A stretch of DNA of 64,000 bases from Oasisia sp. SBJ-2009 (taxonomy: Eukaryota > Annelida > Polychaeta > Sabellida > Siboglinidae), in the NCBI GenBank assembly GCA_964017155.1, contig OZ024861.1:52555809-52619808 (forward strand), read 5' to 3'. The translations under genes and the position numbers were made by a program. The first letter of the stretch is position 1, and each line of letters starts with the position of its first letter. This document shows, piece by piece, positions 25,201 through 44,133 of the stretch. Below the pieces are notes generated by a model. That model made no database searches. It was not told the DNA's origin and was given only the letters and a program-made list of their open reading frames with translations.

Positions 25201-25657
25201 TGCCTGGTGACATCAAATGTTAACGTGTAGTTTTGTGTCCTACGGCTACGTGTACACCAGCCTGGTGACATCAAATGTTGACGTGTAGTTTTGTGTCCTA
25301 CAGTACTACAGCTACGTGTACACCAACCTGCTGCCTGGTGACATCAAGACGTGGGTGGACGACCACATGAACTGTGAAGATCTGGCCATGAACTTCCTCA
25401 TCGCCAACGCCACAGCTAAGGCCCCTATCAAGGTCGCACCCCGCCAGAAGTTCAAGTGCCCTGAGTGTCAAGGCCTCAGCATGCTGTCGGCCGACTTGAC
25501 ACACATGGTCGAAAGGTCAGAGTGCATCAACAAGTTCGCGGGGATCTACGGCATGATGCCGTTGAAGACAGTAGAGTTCAGGGCTGACCCCGTCTTGTAT
25601 AAGGACTCTATCGTCTCGCCCAGGCTCCAACGATTCCCAGATATCGGAAGTTTGTGA
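19273..25657 (+). CDS. EXT2: Exostosin-2, heparan sulfate co-polymerase (complete)
   Basis: EXT2 works with EXT1 in the Golgi to extend heparan sulfate with alternating GlcA and GlcNAc. Coding exons: 19273-19802, 20096-20302, 20697-20889, 21282-21421, 21932-22157, 22585-22768, 23174-23243, 23823-23919, 24642-24785, 25304-25657; all introns are GT-AG and the joined frame is 714 codons plus TGA (human about 718). The protein is type II: a short cytosolic tail, one membrane segment at about residues 22-42 ([19 protein letters not shown]), a stem, a GT47 exostosin domain (about 90-375, with [14 protein letters not shown] and [16 protein letters not shown]) and a GT64 domain (about 450-700). The GT64 metal-binding triad is DDD at about 533-535 in [10 protein letters not shown]. 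The end, RFPDIGSL, matches the vertebrate C-terminus. The frame is open upstream to 19237 but has no ATG there; ATG 19273 has A at -3. A possible polyadenylation signal AATAAA lies at 26885-26890. Confidence 0.97.
22773..23145. repeat. Decayed tandem repeat in EXT2 intron
   Basis: Six or so degenerate copies of a unit containing GTTAACCCATTTCCTC and TTACTGCCTCAGTG, with varying spacing of roughly 35-75 bp. It fills most of the intron after the exon ending at 22768 and is old and non-coding. Confidence 0.6.
24790..24890. repeat. CT-rich microsatellite next to EXT2 donor
   Basis: Imperfect (CT)n with CACTCCA interruptions starting four bases inside the intron after the exon ending at 24785. 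Pyrimidine-rich on the transcribed sense. Confidence 0.85.
25173..25303 (+). repeat. Two partial duplicates of the EXT2 last-exon border
   Basis: The first bases of the final EXT2 exon (GCTACGTGTACACC at 25311) also occur at 25180 and 25245, spacing 65 and 66 bp. The first duplicate keeps TACTACAGCTACGTG and GACATCAA; the second is shortened by 7 bp. Each is followed by ATGTTAACGTGTAG or ATGTTGACGTGTAG and TTTTGTGTCCTAC, the sequence just before the true acceptor. This is a local tandem duplication of intron plus exon start. Confidence 0.9.
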
Positions 25658-27280
25658 TAAATCGTGTTGTTGTGTTACTGATGCTGCATTTCTATGTGAT
25701 GTTAGTGATATTATAGTTATGGATTTTATTTCAGTCTAATAAGTGAAACAGTATTGGTGTATTGGTGAAAATATTCATCAAGTTTAGGGATACATTTTAA
25801 ATGTCATTCTCGTCAAACAGTTAAAAGGATATTATGAAGGTGATTGATGCTAACGTGTACAGAGATAAGTTCCCGGGGTGTGTTGATTTGAAGTGTTCAC
25901 GATGAATTATTTGTACCTAGCAAATGTGTGTATGGTATTTTAAGTACCTAGCTGCGTGTGTGAGTGTGCGTGTGTGTGTGTGTGTGCGTGTGTGTGTACG
26001 TGTGCTATTGAGGTATGTGTGCTGTATGATTGTGTTTCATGATTGTGTGTTTCATGAGCTATGTTGGGCTTGTGTGTTGGATTTTCCAACAACTTCATTA
26101 CTACATAGTGGTGAGCAATATTATGGCCTTGTTCTAGTTGTTATTATAGATGCAATTATATTTATTCATTGCTGCTTACACTCACAGGTAACTGCGCGGA
26201 ATTGCTATAAGTGTTATTAATACTGCACAGTGATAGTTGTTCAAGAATGTTTTTTGAGACTTTTATAGTAATTTTATTGTACACTGTCTATGGTAATCTC
26301 CAGAAAGGTTATACTTATTTATTGGCATGTGTAGTAAAAACCACTTGCTTCTGAACAAAGCCAGTAAGACATGGTTGTTTTCTGTAAAAACAGTGGACAG
26401 AAACGAGTTGCACCAAAACATTTCAATTCATCTTGTCTCCTGAATATCCCAAGTCTGAGATGCACATAGTTTGCAATATTGGTTCAAATGATCACCCATT
26501 TCCACCAATACATGTTGTGGCTCTTAACATTTTAACACCAGTCGACAGCTGTTGTACTCTGCCGATATGACAGAATTGTTGAGACATTACCCATAAACTG
26601 GTTCCGATATCTGCAGCAGTATTAATGTGTGTTAATAATACATTGTCTTTTGTGGACCATGCTAAGTACACTGTCATCCCTTCCATCCACACCAGGATAC
26701 TTTGATCTAGTCACATCACCAGATAAGTTGTGCTTTAATAGATTTAATAGACAATATAATAATTATGTTACCAGGCTTATTCATAGCAAGTGTCGAGTTA
26801 GCATGCACATGCTTGTATATTTTTTTGTATAAAAAACCTTTACAGCATTTCTAGTGGACAGCTTTGTACTTTGTAGTAGCTGCAAATAAATATTTTGTAC
26901 ACAACTGAATCAAATTGTCCGAGTCAAATAGTTGTGTTGATGTCTCATCAGACTTATCCAGTTTACTTGCTATGGGTATCCCTCTAAAAACCAGATATAT
27001 ATCAAAATAATGTATATCCATATGTACATGGTTCTATTAAGATGGTATTATTTACATAAATTCTTTCTTCAAACTTAAGGCTCTTGTTGGTAAAACAGTG
27101 CGTGTTCAACACAAGGAAGAATTACTCTCAAAGTAATAGACATTTCTGAACTCTAAAACAAAATGGCTTCATCATGCAAAATCTGGATTCTTTGCTTTGG
27201 AAGACAATCTTGTTTAGTAGACAGCTCCTGTTTCTTCCTCCCTCCTCCCTCCCTCCTCCCTCCCTCCTCCCCGAGTGACG
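25658..27280. other. EXT2 3' UTR and tail-to-tail spacer with METTL25
   Basis: About 1.6 kb between the EXT2 stop and the METTL25 stop on the other strand. It holds a TG-rich stretch (25955-26010), a candidate EXT2 polyadenylation signal AATAAA at 26885-26890, and a CCTCCCT pyrimidine tract (27236-27272) directly beside the METTL25 stop. No further exon was found. Confidence 0.55.
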
Positions 27281-34240
<6,960 letters not shown>

Positions 34241-35544
34241 CTTCTTTAAATTTCTTTGTGAAAAAAATCAGTATACCTGGTAAGTGTAACCAGCAGGGTT
34301 ACTGACTAATTAAACTGTTAAATATTTCATCAAACTATAACTAATCTTTTGTTCCTTTTTACTTTATCTAAGTTAAGCCAATAAACCCCATTATCTTATA
34401 GCATCTACGGGGTGGGGAGAGCCGATAGGTCGCTTCCCCTTGCTTTCTCTGTGGGGTCATCTTTCCCCAACAGTCATCAAGCAGGGCTGCCAAGTAGGGT
34501 CATACCCTCCATGGTCACTAAGCCAGGGTTATGCAAGAGGTAATTCCTCTACAAAGAGACTATTTTTAGCACGGAAAAGAACATGAAAGGTGGGTAGATT
34601 GATCCAGGAGATGCTTACACCTTTTTTCATGTAGTTATTCACTATTAGTTGTGTGCAATTTGACATTAATTTATTAACTGATTAATTTATTGATATAATT
34701 ATATTGTTGTCATAGACATAGTCATAGACACTAACATATATGATATAGTCCCCCAGAGAAAGTATTCATAACAATCCGAGGCAATTTGCCCAACAGTCGT
34801 GAGCCTCCTCCCTCGACTGATCGGCGATTATATAATTATAATGGTATAATATATCCGGCCAGATGCCACATGGATCTGAGATACGTATGGTACTGGTCTG
34901 GTGGCACTGGTGGTAGTTGACTAGTTCCAGTCCGACTCCTGGTAATATTATCAGTTTATGAAACACCATAGACACTAACAACTAGAACTGGATACTGTAA
35001 ATGTCCAACATCATGGTCCACCATTATTATAATCGAGAACAGAATATATCACAAGATGAAGACTAGATCTTAGTCCACTTAACTTACGTAAAGGATTCCC
35101 TACCTTCCAGCGTGATAATGTGGGCGATATTTTGGGGTACATATGTTTGACAGCTGCTGCCAGTTGTAAATGGCTCTGGATCCGTAATATTGACATGGAT
35201 CGTAGAGCCGCAGCGATCATCCAATTATTGCTATTATCTGACTAAAATTGTATTAACTGTTTGGTTTTATTAATCTGTAGACAATATTGATTAAAACTAG
35301 ATCAATCCTTATTAAAAATATACGGTTAATAGCCAAGTTAATGCTTGACATAAAAGTGCGTGTCCATTTATATACAGTCGCGCTACATACTCTCACTCGG
35401 TCATCTTGACATAAACAAAGTGAGATCTATCATAATGATTTGATTCTCTCAGAATTCCATGAAGATTACGGTATTATGCCCAGTTAGCTAAAATAACATT
35501 TTGTGTCTCGAATTAAGTAGGATTTCTTGCTCGCCTTGCACACA
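34241..35544. promoter_or_regulatory. Bidirectional METTL25/BORCS5 promoter region
   Basis: The two genes diverge from this 1.3-kb stretch, so both promoters should lie here. I see no clear TATA box or CpG island. A possible coding exon on the minus strand is listed separately (35098-35220). Confidence 0.45.
35098..35220 (-). CDS. Possible unassigned coding exon
   Basis: On the minus strand an ATG at 35220 opens a frame encoding MIAAALRSMSILRIQSHLQL and then AAVKHMYPKISPTLSRWK, followed by a donor-like GTAGGG. The even amino acid composition and the donor make it exon-like, and the basic, Ser/Leu-rich start could be a mitochondrial targeting peptide. I could not find a next exon in phase: the sequence after an acceptor near 34942 gives a stop in the required frame. 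It may be a gene I do not recognise, a METTL25 5' exon or chance. Confidence 0.25.
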
Positions 35545-36001
35545 ATGGGAGCGGATCAAAGCACTGGTGGAAACGTACAACTGAAATCACAGCGAGATGA
35601 AGACATCCCGTATACGTCTTATTCCCTCAGCAAGCCGATAGATAGCGGTAGGTTTTTATTCGGATTTTATTGGATGAATTTAGGCAAGATCAAGAAAGAC
35701 ACATTTTAGCAAGTAAATGTTTTAATAAAGATATATGTTGGTGCACACACATATGTTTTTAACAACTTCACAACTGAGGGTGTATGAAATTAATTGGGAG
35801 GTTGGCCTAAAACAGAAATAGGTGGAAGATGCATAATTAACATATAAATGGGAGGTGTTGTTTATCAATAAATATGGTAAGAATTGATGAATGAATCGAA
35901 GAAAGTGGCGGATGGCAGGTTGACATCCCTCCCTTCTTGCAGTGACCTGTGTTGTTCTGTGCAGGGATGTTTTCATAATGTTCTACAGTCTATAAATAAA
36001 C

Positions 36002-36080
<79 letters not shown>

Positions 36081-37275
36081 ACTATTAAATAATATTATTA
36101 ATTCATATTATTGATATATTATGGTACATAATAATTACACATCAAGTTAAATGCTAGTTAATTATGTTGCCACTACAGACGTGACAAGATCGTCCCCGCG
36201 TCCACCCAGTCGTCCCCGCAGCATGCCGCCGCGTGACCCGCCCCCTGGTGACACAACGCAGCACTCGACTCAGCGACACAGCATCGTTGTAGTAGCTCCT
36301 GCCGCTTCGTCTGACCAGAAGCCTGATCCGGAAATAGACCGTCTGGATCGCATCCCAGTGCTGCAGCCAATCATTCGAGGCGACATTGACACCCCCCGGG
36401 TCGGGGGAGCATCGATTGACATTGAGACATTGGAGAAACTTGATCCACAACAGTTACTACAGTTGTGTCTCAGATATCAGGAGCACTTGAAACAATGCGC
36501 AGAAGCCGTCTCGTTCGATCAGAATGCACTCTGTGTGCGAATCAAGGAGGTAGATATTTAAAATAGATTTAAGTTGTTCATTTATATCACCATACATTAT
36601 ACATCTATGAGTTTACCATGGTTGACACAGTAGTTTGTGGTACACAAAGTGTTGATTGTTCCTGTATATAACACTATAACATTTATGTTGTTTTTACTTA
36701 CTTAATGATCCCTCCACAATACATTTTTTTCAATTCATCTTGTTTCAAATTTATATAATGCAAACTTGAATCGAATGCAATGATATTGACTTGTTTGTGC
36801 AATTCTTGAAATTAAACTGTTGACATTTTCTGACATTAAGTATCATTTTATTCACTTCAGCAAAAACTTTGTCGTATTAAGAATAAACCAGTAAGCAGAA
36901 ATATTAACACAATTGGAATCTTGTTATTCACTGAAGAAAGTATATATGTATGTTTTTAGTTGAACATCGTTTATGTTTCCAGTAAACTCATAGTGAAGCT
37001 CTTCCATCTCATCCTAGTGCCGCTGCATACCTATTGTGTGGTGTTGTTTTTTGTTCCAGGTAGACTTTGCTATTCAGACATTATATTTGCACCTAACGGA
37101 ACGACAGAAGAAGTTTTCAAAGTACGCGGAGCAGATTCAAAAGATCAATGAGATGTCATCTGTCCTACATCGCGTGAAGATGAGCGTAGAACAAACGATT
37201 CCACTGATGGAGCGGCTGAACAGTGTCTTACCTCGTGAGGAACAGTTGGAGCCTTTCTCCATGAAGCCAAAGTGA
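35545..37275 (+). CDS. BORCS5: BORC complex subunit 5 (complete)
   Basis: BORCS5 (LOH12CR1/Myrlysin) is the lipid-anchored subunit of BORC, the eight-subunit complex on lysosomes that recruits ARL8 and couples lysosomes to kinesin. Coding exons: 35545-35647, 36179-36549, 37060-37275; joined they give 229 codons plus TGA with GT-AG introns. The N-terminus MGADQSTG fits the N-myristoylation rule (Gly2, Ser6) and resembles vertebrate MGSEQSS. The core LEKLDPQQLLQLCLRYQEH (119-137) and CAEAVSFDQNAL (141-152) are nearly identical to human, as are KYAEQIQKINEMSSVL and the end LEPFSMKPK. The helical second half should form the coiled coil of the complex. The protein is about 33 aa longer than human because of a Pro/Ser/Arg-rich segment at about 39-68. 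The start ATG has A at -3. Confidence 0.96.
36003..36078. repeat. (AT)n microsatellite in BORCS5 intron 1
   Basis: Perfect AT run of about 38 units roughly 100 bp before the BORCS5 exon 2 acceptor. Confidence 0.97.
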
Positions 37276-38104
37276 ACAAATCCCTCTACAGTTTGCTGTC
37301 GTACACATAATAATTCACTTGTATTTTCCAGCTGCTGTGTTGTATTGACGTGTGACGTAGAAAGATAAATTTAATCCTGGAATTTTTTGGTCAAAAAAGC
37401 ATGACCAGTTACATGCAAATTACTATCTCTATGAGGAAAACTCATACAATTGTGCAATATGGATTAGTTCACTATATTACAAATATAATACGCTACTCAA
37501 AGGTGGATCTGTGATATGAACTACCTGGTAGTTATCCTACTGAAATATATATGTAACATGTTTGCATATAGTTTGGTTCAAATATCTTGTTTAGGTAGAC
37601 AAACTTAAAAATACTGAATATTAAGATGGTTTATTCTGATAATTGTGAGCATAATTGTATATTTAATATGATTTTTTTTGTCTTTTGGCTTGTACTTATG
37701 CAAAATATTTCAGTATTATGATAAGTAGCTAATAATATTCTTTACAAATTAATGAAATTACAGTACACCATGTATGTTGAAAATAGTCCTGTCTGCATGA
37801 TATGGTACTATATTATTATTTACAACATCTTCAGCCAATGCTAAATTGAGTATCTGACAAATCAGCCAAACTTTTAAATTGGAGCCATACAACATATTCA
37901 CTTTGGTTTTATGTACTGGTTTGATTAATAATACAGTGTACTTTGGATTAAGATAGTATTTATTGTGTCACAAATATTAATGTTGTACATACGTGCATGT
38001 GATTAAATATGTCTAAATATGGCATGTAAAACAAATTTCTACATTGTTTTTTGTTACAGAGTATTTTAGTTAATGTTGTATGGACAATAATATTACAAAT
38101 CTTT

Positions 38105-38440
38105 TCAAGAATTCTCTGACCACATGTGCCTTCCTGTTGCATTGAGATCGATCAACCGTCTTTTAGTAGCAGTTTCCAGTGAATCAGCATGTCCTTTTAC
38201 TACACATGGAATCCCACCAATGCCACCCTTGGGACTGGGCAAGTTACCTGTTTTGTCAGGTGCTCTCTTTAGCCAGGTGACCTCATTAGAAGGATTAATT
38301 TCCTGTACTTTATATGGAACCAACTTTGGACTGTCTATGCCTCTAGGGTGACCATAATTACAAGGTGACTGTATTATGAAGGTGACCGTAAAACAATGTT
38401 CGACAGTATATAAATTGTCCTGATTCATAAAAAACTGCAT
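38105..38440 (-). CDS. Unassigned ORF, possible terminal exon or gene relic
   Basis: An open minus-strand frame of 111 codons ends at a stop with DLNATGRHMWSENS. The middle reads GIDSPKLVPYKVQEINPSNE and VTWLKRAPDKTGNLPSPKGG, with an ordinary soluble-protein composition rather than repeat bias. A possible splice acceptor (AATACAG) lies just before the SPCNYGHPRG segment, so the real coding part may be about 85 codons. I do not recognise the family. It could be the last exon of an unknown minus-strand gene whose earlier exons would lie to the right, or a retrotransposed fragment. Confidence 0.35.
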   Translation of the reverse strand: MQFFMNQDNLYTVEHCFTVTFIIQSPCNYGHPRGIDSPKLVPYKVQEINPSNEVTWLKRAPDKTGNLPSPKGGIGGIPCVVKGHADSLETATKRRLIDLNATGRHMWSENS

Positions 38441-38917
38441 GTAATTTTTTTACCATTCCAGTGTCCAGACCTGAAGTCTGCAAAGGCATAAATAGTCATA
38501 ATTTAACAAACAGTCAAATGACAAAATATAGAAAACATGATAAAATAAATAAATATTGATCTTGTATATTTGCTTCCTTCAAAAAGTAAAAATTTATACT
38601 TTTATTTCATTTACTTACATTTCATTTTAAACTCCTACTAAAAAGTGACCCTGCCACAATATTAGAGTTATTTTGTATTTGGATTTTTTAGTTTGTCTGT
38701 TATTTTGTGCATTTATTATTATAAAGAATGTGGAGAGAGAATTTAAAAAGGTAATTAAAAGAGAATAAGCTGGCCATAAGGTAACATTAACAAACAGAAT
38801 GGTTATCTCTGTCTCAAAGAAGGTTATAAATCCACAGTTTTAATTAGTCCAACATTATATCAATTTATCTTTAGCCCATCCAATAAGTTAACTGCTAATT
38901 CTATCTTTAGACACCCG

Positions 38918-39050
<133 letters not shown>

Positions 39051-39337
39051 TTATATTACAGCCCAATACTTATACATAGGACTTCTTAAATAAAAAGTGG
39101 ATTATTATGTTTTCATATTTAAAAAATAAATGGTCCCATCGTTCTGAATGTCGACGATCTTTGTTGAATGTCGACGATATTAGATTGCGTTTCGAGCGAC
39201 ACTACATTTATAAACGTCCAATTATTAACATACTCGCAACAAGCTCTATCAGGTGTGTTGTAGGCGTTCCCGACGTTCCTACAAGTGGAGCAAAAAATGG
39301 TGTTTGCAACTTTATTTTAGCGCTCCGAGACAGAAGA

Positions 39338-42300
39338 ATGAGTCAAGATAAACGACGTAGAACAAGAGTTCAGGGTGGGTGGGCTGTCACAGAGAAAGCT
39401 AGACGGTCGGATGCGGACAAGCCGAAAGTTGCACCGGCTCCGGCGTGGCTCGCCAAAACAGTGGACGTTCCGCAGCAGACGACACGTCAACAGTTTGTTT
39501 ACGAAGAATCCACAGAGGTTGTACTTAATATTCCGCTCAGACTCGGTTGCTTTATCGTTTAGCTGGATTAAAGGAACATGCAACCCAAAAAGTAAAAATT
39601 GCTTAAACCATTAAACAATGTTCATTGAATCATATCCCATATTTTGTTATTTTTTTCTGAAATGATTTGTTAACTTTTAAGGATAATTAGTGAACCTCCC
39701 TGGAGGCTGACATTTTGGACATTTCGGCTGTGGTCGTGTGACGTCACAGATCCACCACCGCTAGCGCCTCGGGTGGGCAAAACAAAACGAATTCTTCACG
39801 TACCCACTGAGTCTGAGATATATTCATCCATTTAATTAGTTACAGAGCGTCAGCTATAAAAAAACGCCGTCCCTTATAATATAAACATTAATAAAGAATA
39901 GGATAAAGAATAATGATGCTCAAGTAGAGACTGCAACAAAGGAAATCGCGCAATCCATTTTGGACTTGGTTGGTTCGACGGAGCTTAATAACTTTTATTA
40001 TCGCCCACTTTCATATGTAAACAAATCTTTATCCAACTAATTATTCCAGTCGACCGTCGCGCAATGAATATTTTACTAATCATTGATTTTTATTATAATA
40101 AAGGAAATGCATTGAATGATATTCTAGTACCCCATATATAGTATTTGCATACATTAAGTTCGTCCCTTTAGCGAGACCCTTCTTCGCGTGCAACACCGAC
40201 CCTTCGCTTCGGCCCCGAACTTTTCGTTCTGTGCACAAATTCAGTGGGGACAGTAGCTTCGTTCAACAGTCGTCTTTCACCCAATCCCGGCAACCTGTGT
40301 TCCATATCAACGGTGACATGGTCCTGGCAAACCATTTTCCGGTTGAAATGGAATGTTTCCACTGTATGAGTCGTACCTATATTGTGGAGCCATTTGATCG
40401 CCAACTCGCCCTTCGATGGCGGGCTTCGTAGATAATTTATTGGCATTTGGACAAATCTCTTTCCTTTCACGGACTCTTCTCCTGCCTTCTTTTGACATCC
40501 GCATGCTTGATATTCAAGCATTTAATTATCACAAGACTCATAAAACAACTCGATTCATGTCGCTATGCTAGTGTTTACATATTACGCTACGCCTATATCG
40601 CTGAGGTGGTGGATCGCCTACGTCACACTCACGCATTCTCTCGCGTTAATCTTCGTGAGTTCCCCGTGAAATGGGCAACAATGGCAGCGCCCATGGTCAG
40701 TGAAAATGCACGTTTCAAGATTAATTTTATGATGTATAACATTCTTACAAAATTTAAAAAAAAATACATGCGTTACAATATTCTATTATGAATGGTATGT
40801 GGGAATTGGGGAGATTTTAACGCATTTTCAATACTATGGTTGCATGTTCCTTTAAGGTAACGTTTCGTCGAAAAATGATACTAAGTAAGAGTTGTGTTTC
40901 ATCCTCGTCAACATTGTTCCATTTAATTTGCCACATGGTAATTAGATTAGCAACCACTACTCTCCATTAGCAACCAATAATTGCAATATTAATCTTCTAC
41001 TAATGCTAGACCTAGGAGTAGGACTAGTTGAACTAATGTCTATGGGAGACCTGCATGGGGTCTATATCTACAATACATTGACTACCTGCAAATTCACTGA
41101 CATAGTCAATGATTGCAAGTAATTCTTAAGACTAAGCCTGTAAGCCCTATTATGCCTATATAGCCCTAGTCTAGATAACTTAAGATTTCAAACTAACGAT
41201 TTGACATGCAGGCACTGACAGCTTAAGTTAATGTGTATTCTGCGCTATATAATAATTACTATCGATCTGTTTACTAATTACCATCGCCGCATATGTAAAG
41301 AAGCAAAATTTATTTACATTGAACAAGTTAATTTTCTGATATGGGGTGATGTCTGTAATCATGCAGTGCATGGCCATGGAAGAAATCACGGGTTTCATTA
41401 GAAAAACTGTTTAAACTATAATAAATCCAGAAAAGTTGTTTTTGCATGAATAAATAGTTGTAGTTTTCATGAATTGGCAAGTATAGTATAATGATCATAC
41501 AAGTTCATAGATGACACTGATAACATACACCAAATTAAACGGCAGTACAGCTAGTCAGCTATACATCTATATATTGATCAGTATCTTGATAATGAACTCT
41601 ATAGGGGTGATAGAACCTTCTTATAATATATAATATAATTTCTTCATCACCTTTAACTTACTGGTGTGAGCTCAAAACCAGCGTAGTTGTTCGTTGGCAC
41701 CATATCTTTAACACTATAACCAAGTTATACAGATGTGTGTATGTGTGAGAAACTTGATATAACTTTTCTTACTTTGTAGGAAAGTGAACATGTGGAAAAG
41801 GAGAGATTACTAGAGTAAGTTGGTTGACATAAGAGCTTACCTACTACCTAGTAGCATCTATAGCTTTAATTAGAGACCTGTCCCCTCATCAGTTGGACAG
41901 GTAAAGTCAGTTTTTGGACTGGTACAAATTAATGCAAATGGATAAATGGATGGACAGAATTTTTAGGAGCAAAAAAGCTTATTTAATTGTCAGTTATGCA
42001 TTCAAAATGGCATATGCATGGAGTATTGTGTATTTTTGCACATGTATCCCCTTCTTGACTGGCTTGTATGCATGCATGTTCAGAAGCATATACATATCTA
42101 CTGGGACATTTTTGGACTGGCAAAAGTTTTTCCGGCATAAATGTCTGGTTGTAGTGAAGCCTGCCAAGCCACCATTCAGTAATATATACTGTGAAGTGCC
42201 ATACATTAGAAACAAGTCTTTATCTACACAATTGTAGTGTTCTTACACACTGCCTAGCCTTGTAACTTATATGGTTATACCCCTAATCTATAATGGGACT

Positions 42301-44072
42301 AGCCCAACTACCATTAGGGTATATACCCAGAGTGACTGAGATAGTAATAGAAAACTACAGTAACATGTACACCTATGTAATAAGAGGGACATCATTATAA
42401 ACACGTATCATGATTCATGGGGTTATTATGCATATACAAAGCGGGAACAACACACAAGCTGTAGTGTAAGCTTTATGAAATATCTTCCACTGGCTCAGCT
42501 GCGGATGCACCAGAAGTATATTTAGGTTGACATTAATGGTTGAGGTGGAAGGACAAATTCATATACAAATTTGTTTCATCCATAGTCCCGATGGATTACC
42601 CTGAGGGAAAAGAACACTCATATGAGATGCTAATTTTATGGATGTGTTCTTTAAAGTATATCTTGTGTCAGTATTATTTACCTTATCAGACTTAACCTTT
42701 GGAGGCATTATAACAATAATTCTCAGGTGGTATTTCATAAGAACATCATTAACAATTAAATGAGGCATATTATATGGTGTTTATTTGTATATGCATGTGA
42801 AGGTGTTAGTGAGAATAGTGACTATCAAAAATGTCAGATATCTACTGATTGTATTTCTTATAATTAAGTTGTAAACCCATAGACAGATTTCTTTAGCCTG
42901 ATACAAATCATAAATTGTACTTAACTACTCACAAAAAGGAATATTTTTTTTTAAATAATGCTTTGCAGCATGTGTAATATTTTAAAATGTGCACGCACAC
43001 TGATTAGAAACCGATAATTGTTTTGCTGTACCTGATGTTGTATTTCAATATTGTTGCAGCAAAGCTGGGGTTTATGACCTCAGTCTTGGCCCCTCGGGGG
43101 TGTCCAGGTGAGTGGGGTTACTGGTACTGGGGTTACTGGGGTATTGTAGCAGGTCTGGTGATGAAATCATTAAATGGGTTAGACTCAGTGAGATACATTT
43201 TTATTTAATTCTTCTGGCTGCCATTTCAAAGCCTGAACAATTATGTTCTCTCTGTGTTGAACCAGTTTGGATATCCTCAGATGTATAAATGAGGCTCTGG
43301 CTGGAATTGCACATGTGCTTAATCATAAAAATAATTTTTGAATATTTAAGTTTTGAGAATCACTTAAATTCATACTTGGGCTCAAAAATATTTTTTATGT
43401 CTTTTTATGTAGTCATTTTACTAGAACTTCAAGTTAATCATACATTTTATATAAGTGATTTTCAAGTAAAATATTGCACAAATGAGTTAGCATTTGGTTG
43501 CGGACACTAAGTACGCTTGCTTTTTTACAAATAACATTTTGCATAAACTGGGCAAACATATGGTAGTCCATTTCGGAATCTATTAATAACTCTATTTATA
43601 ATTCATTTTAGGGTGAAGCTGTTCCCAAACTTCTTGGAAAAGGCCGAATGTGACGCGATGTTTGAGACACTGTATGACAACTTGCCGTGGAGACAGAAGA
43701 GTGATGTCATCAATGGAGTCAAGTACCTGCAGCCCCGGATGACATTGTGGCTCGGCCCGCTGCCATACTCATACTCAGGACTCACACACGAGGCAAATAA
43801 TGACGTGAGTAGTGACTTGTACAGGTTCTATTTATCTCACTTTCAGACTTTTTCATGTTGGCTTTTATAGAAAATAAAATGCACCTATGTCATAACAAGT
43901 GTTCATAATTTACTATTATGGTATACAAACCTGAGACCTAAACAACATTGTTTCAAATGCAATATGGAATATACAGTTTTATTTTATATATTCAGAATTG
44001 AGAGTTGGTTGATTTGGTTTAAATGATTCATATATATGTATGTATGCATGTATGTATATATATACATATACA

Positions 44073-44133
<61 letters not shown>

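Noticed and set aside
41870..42200. Possible MITE in ALKBH3 intron 2 with repeated TTTTTGGACTGG motifs
   Set aside because: The two motifs are in the same orientation and no terminal inverted repeat or target duplication could be drawn.
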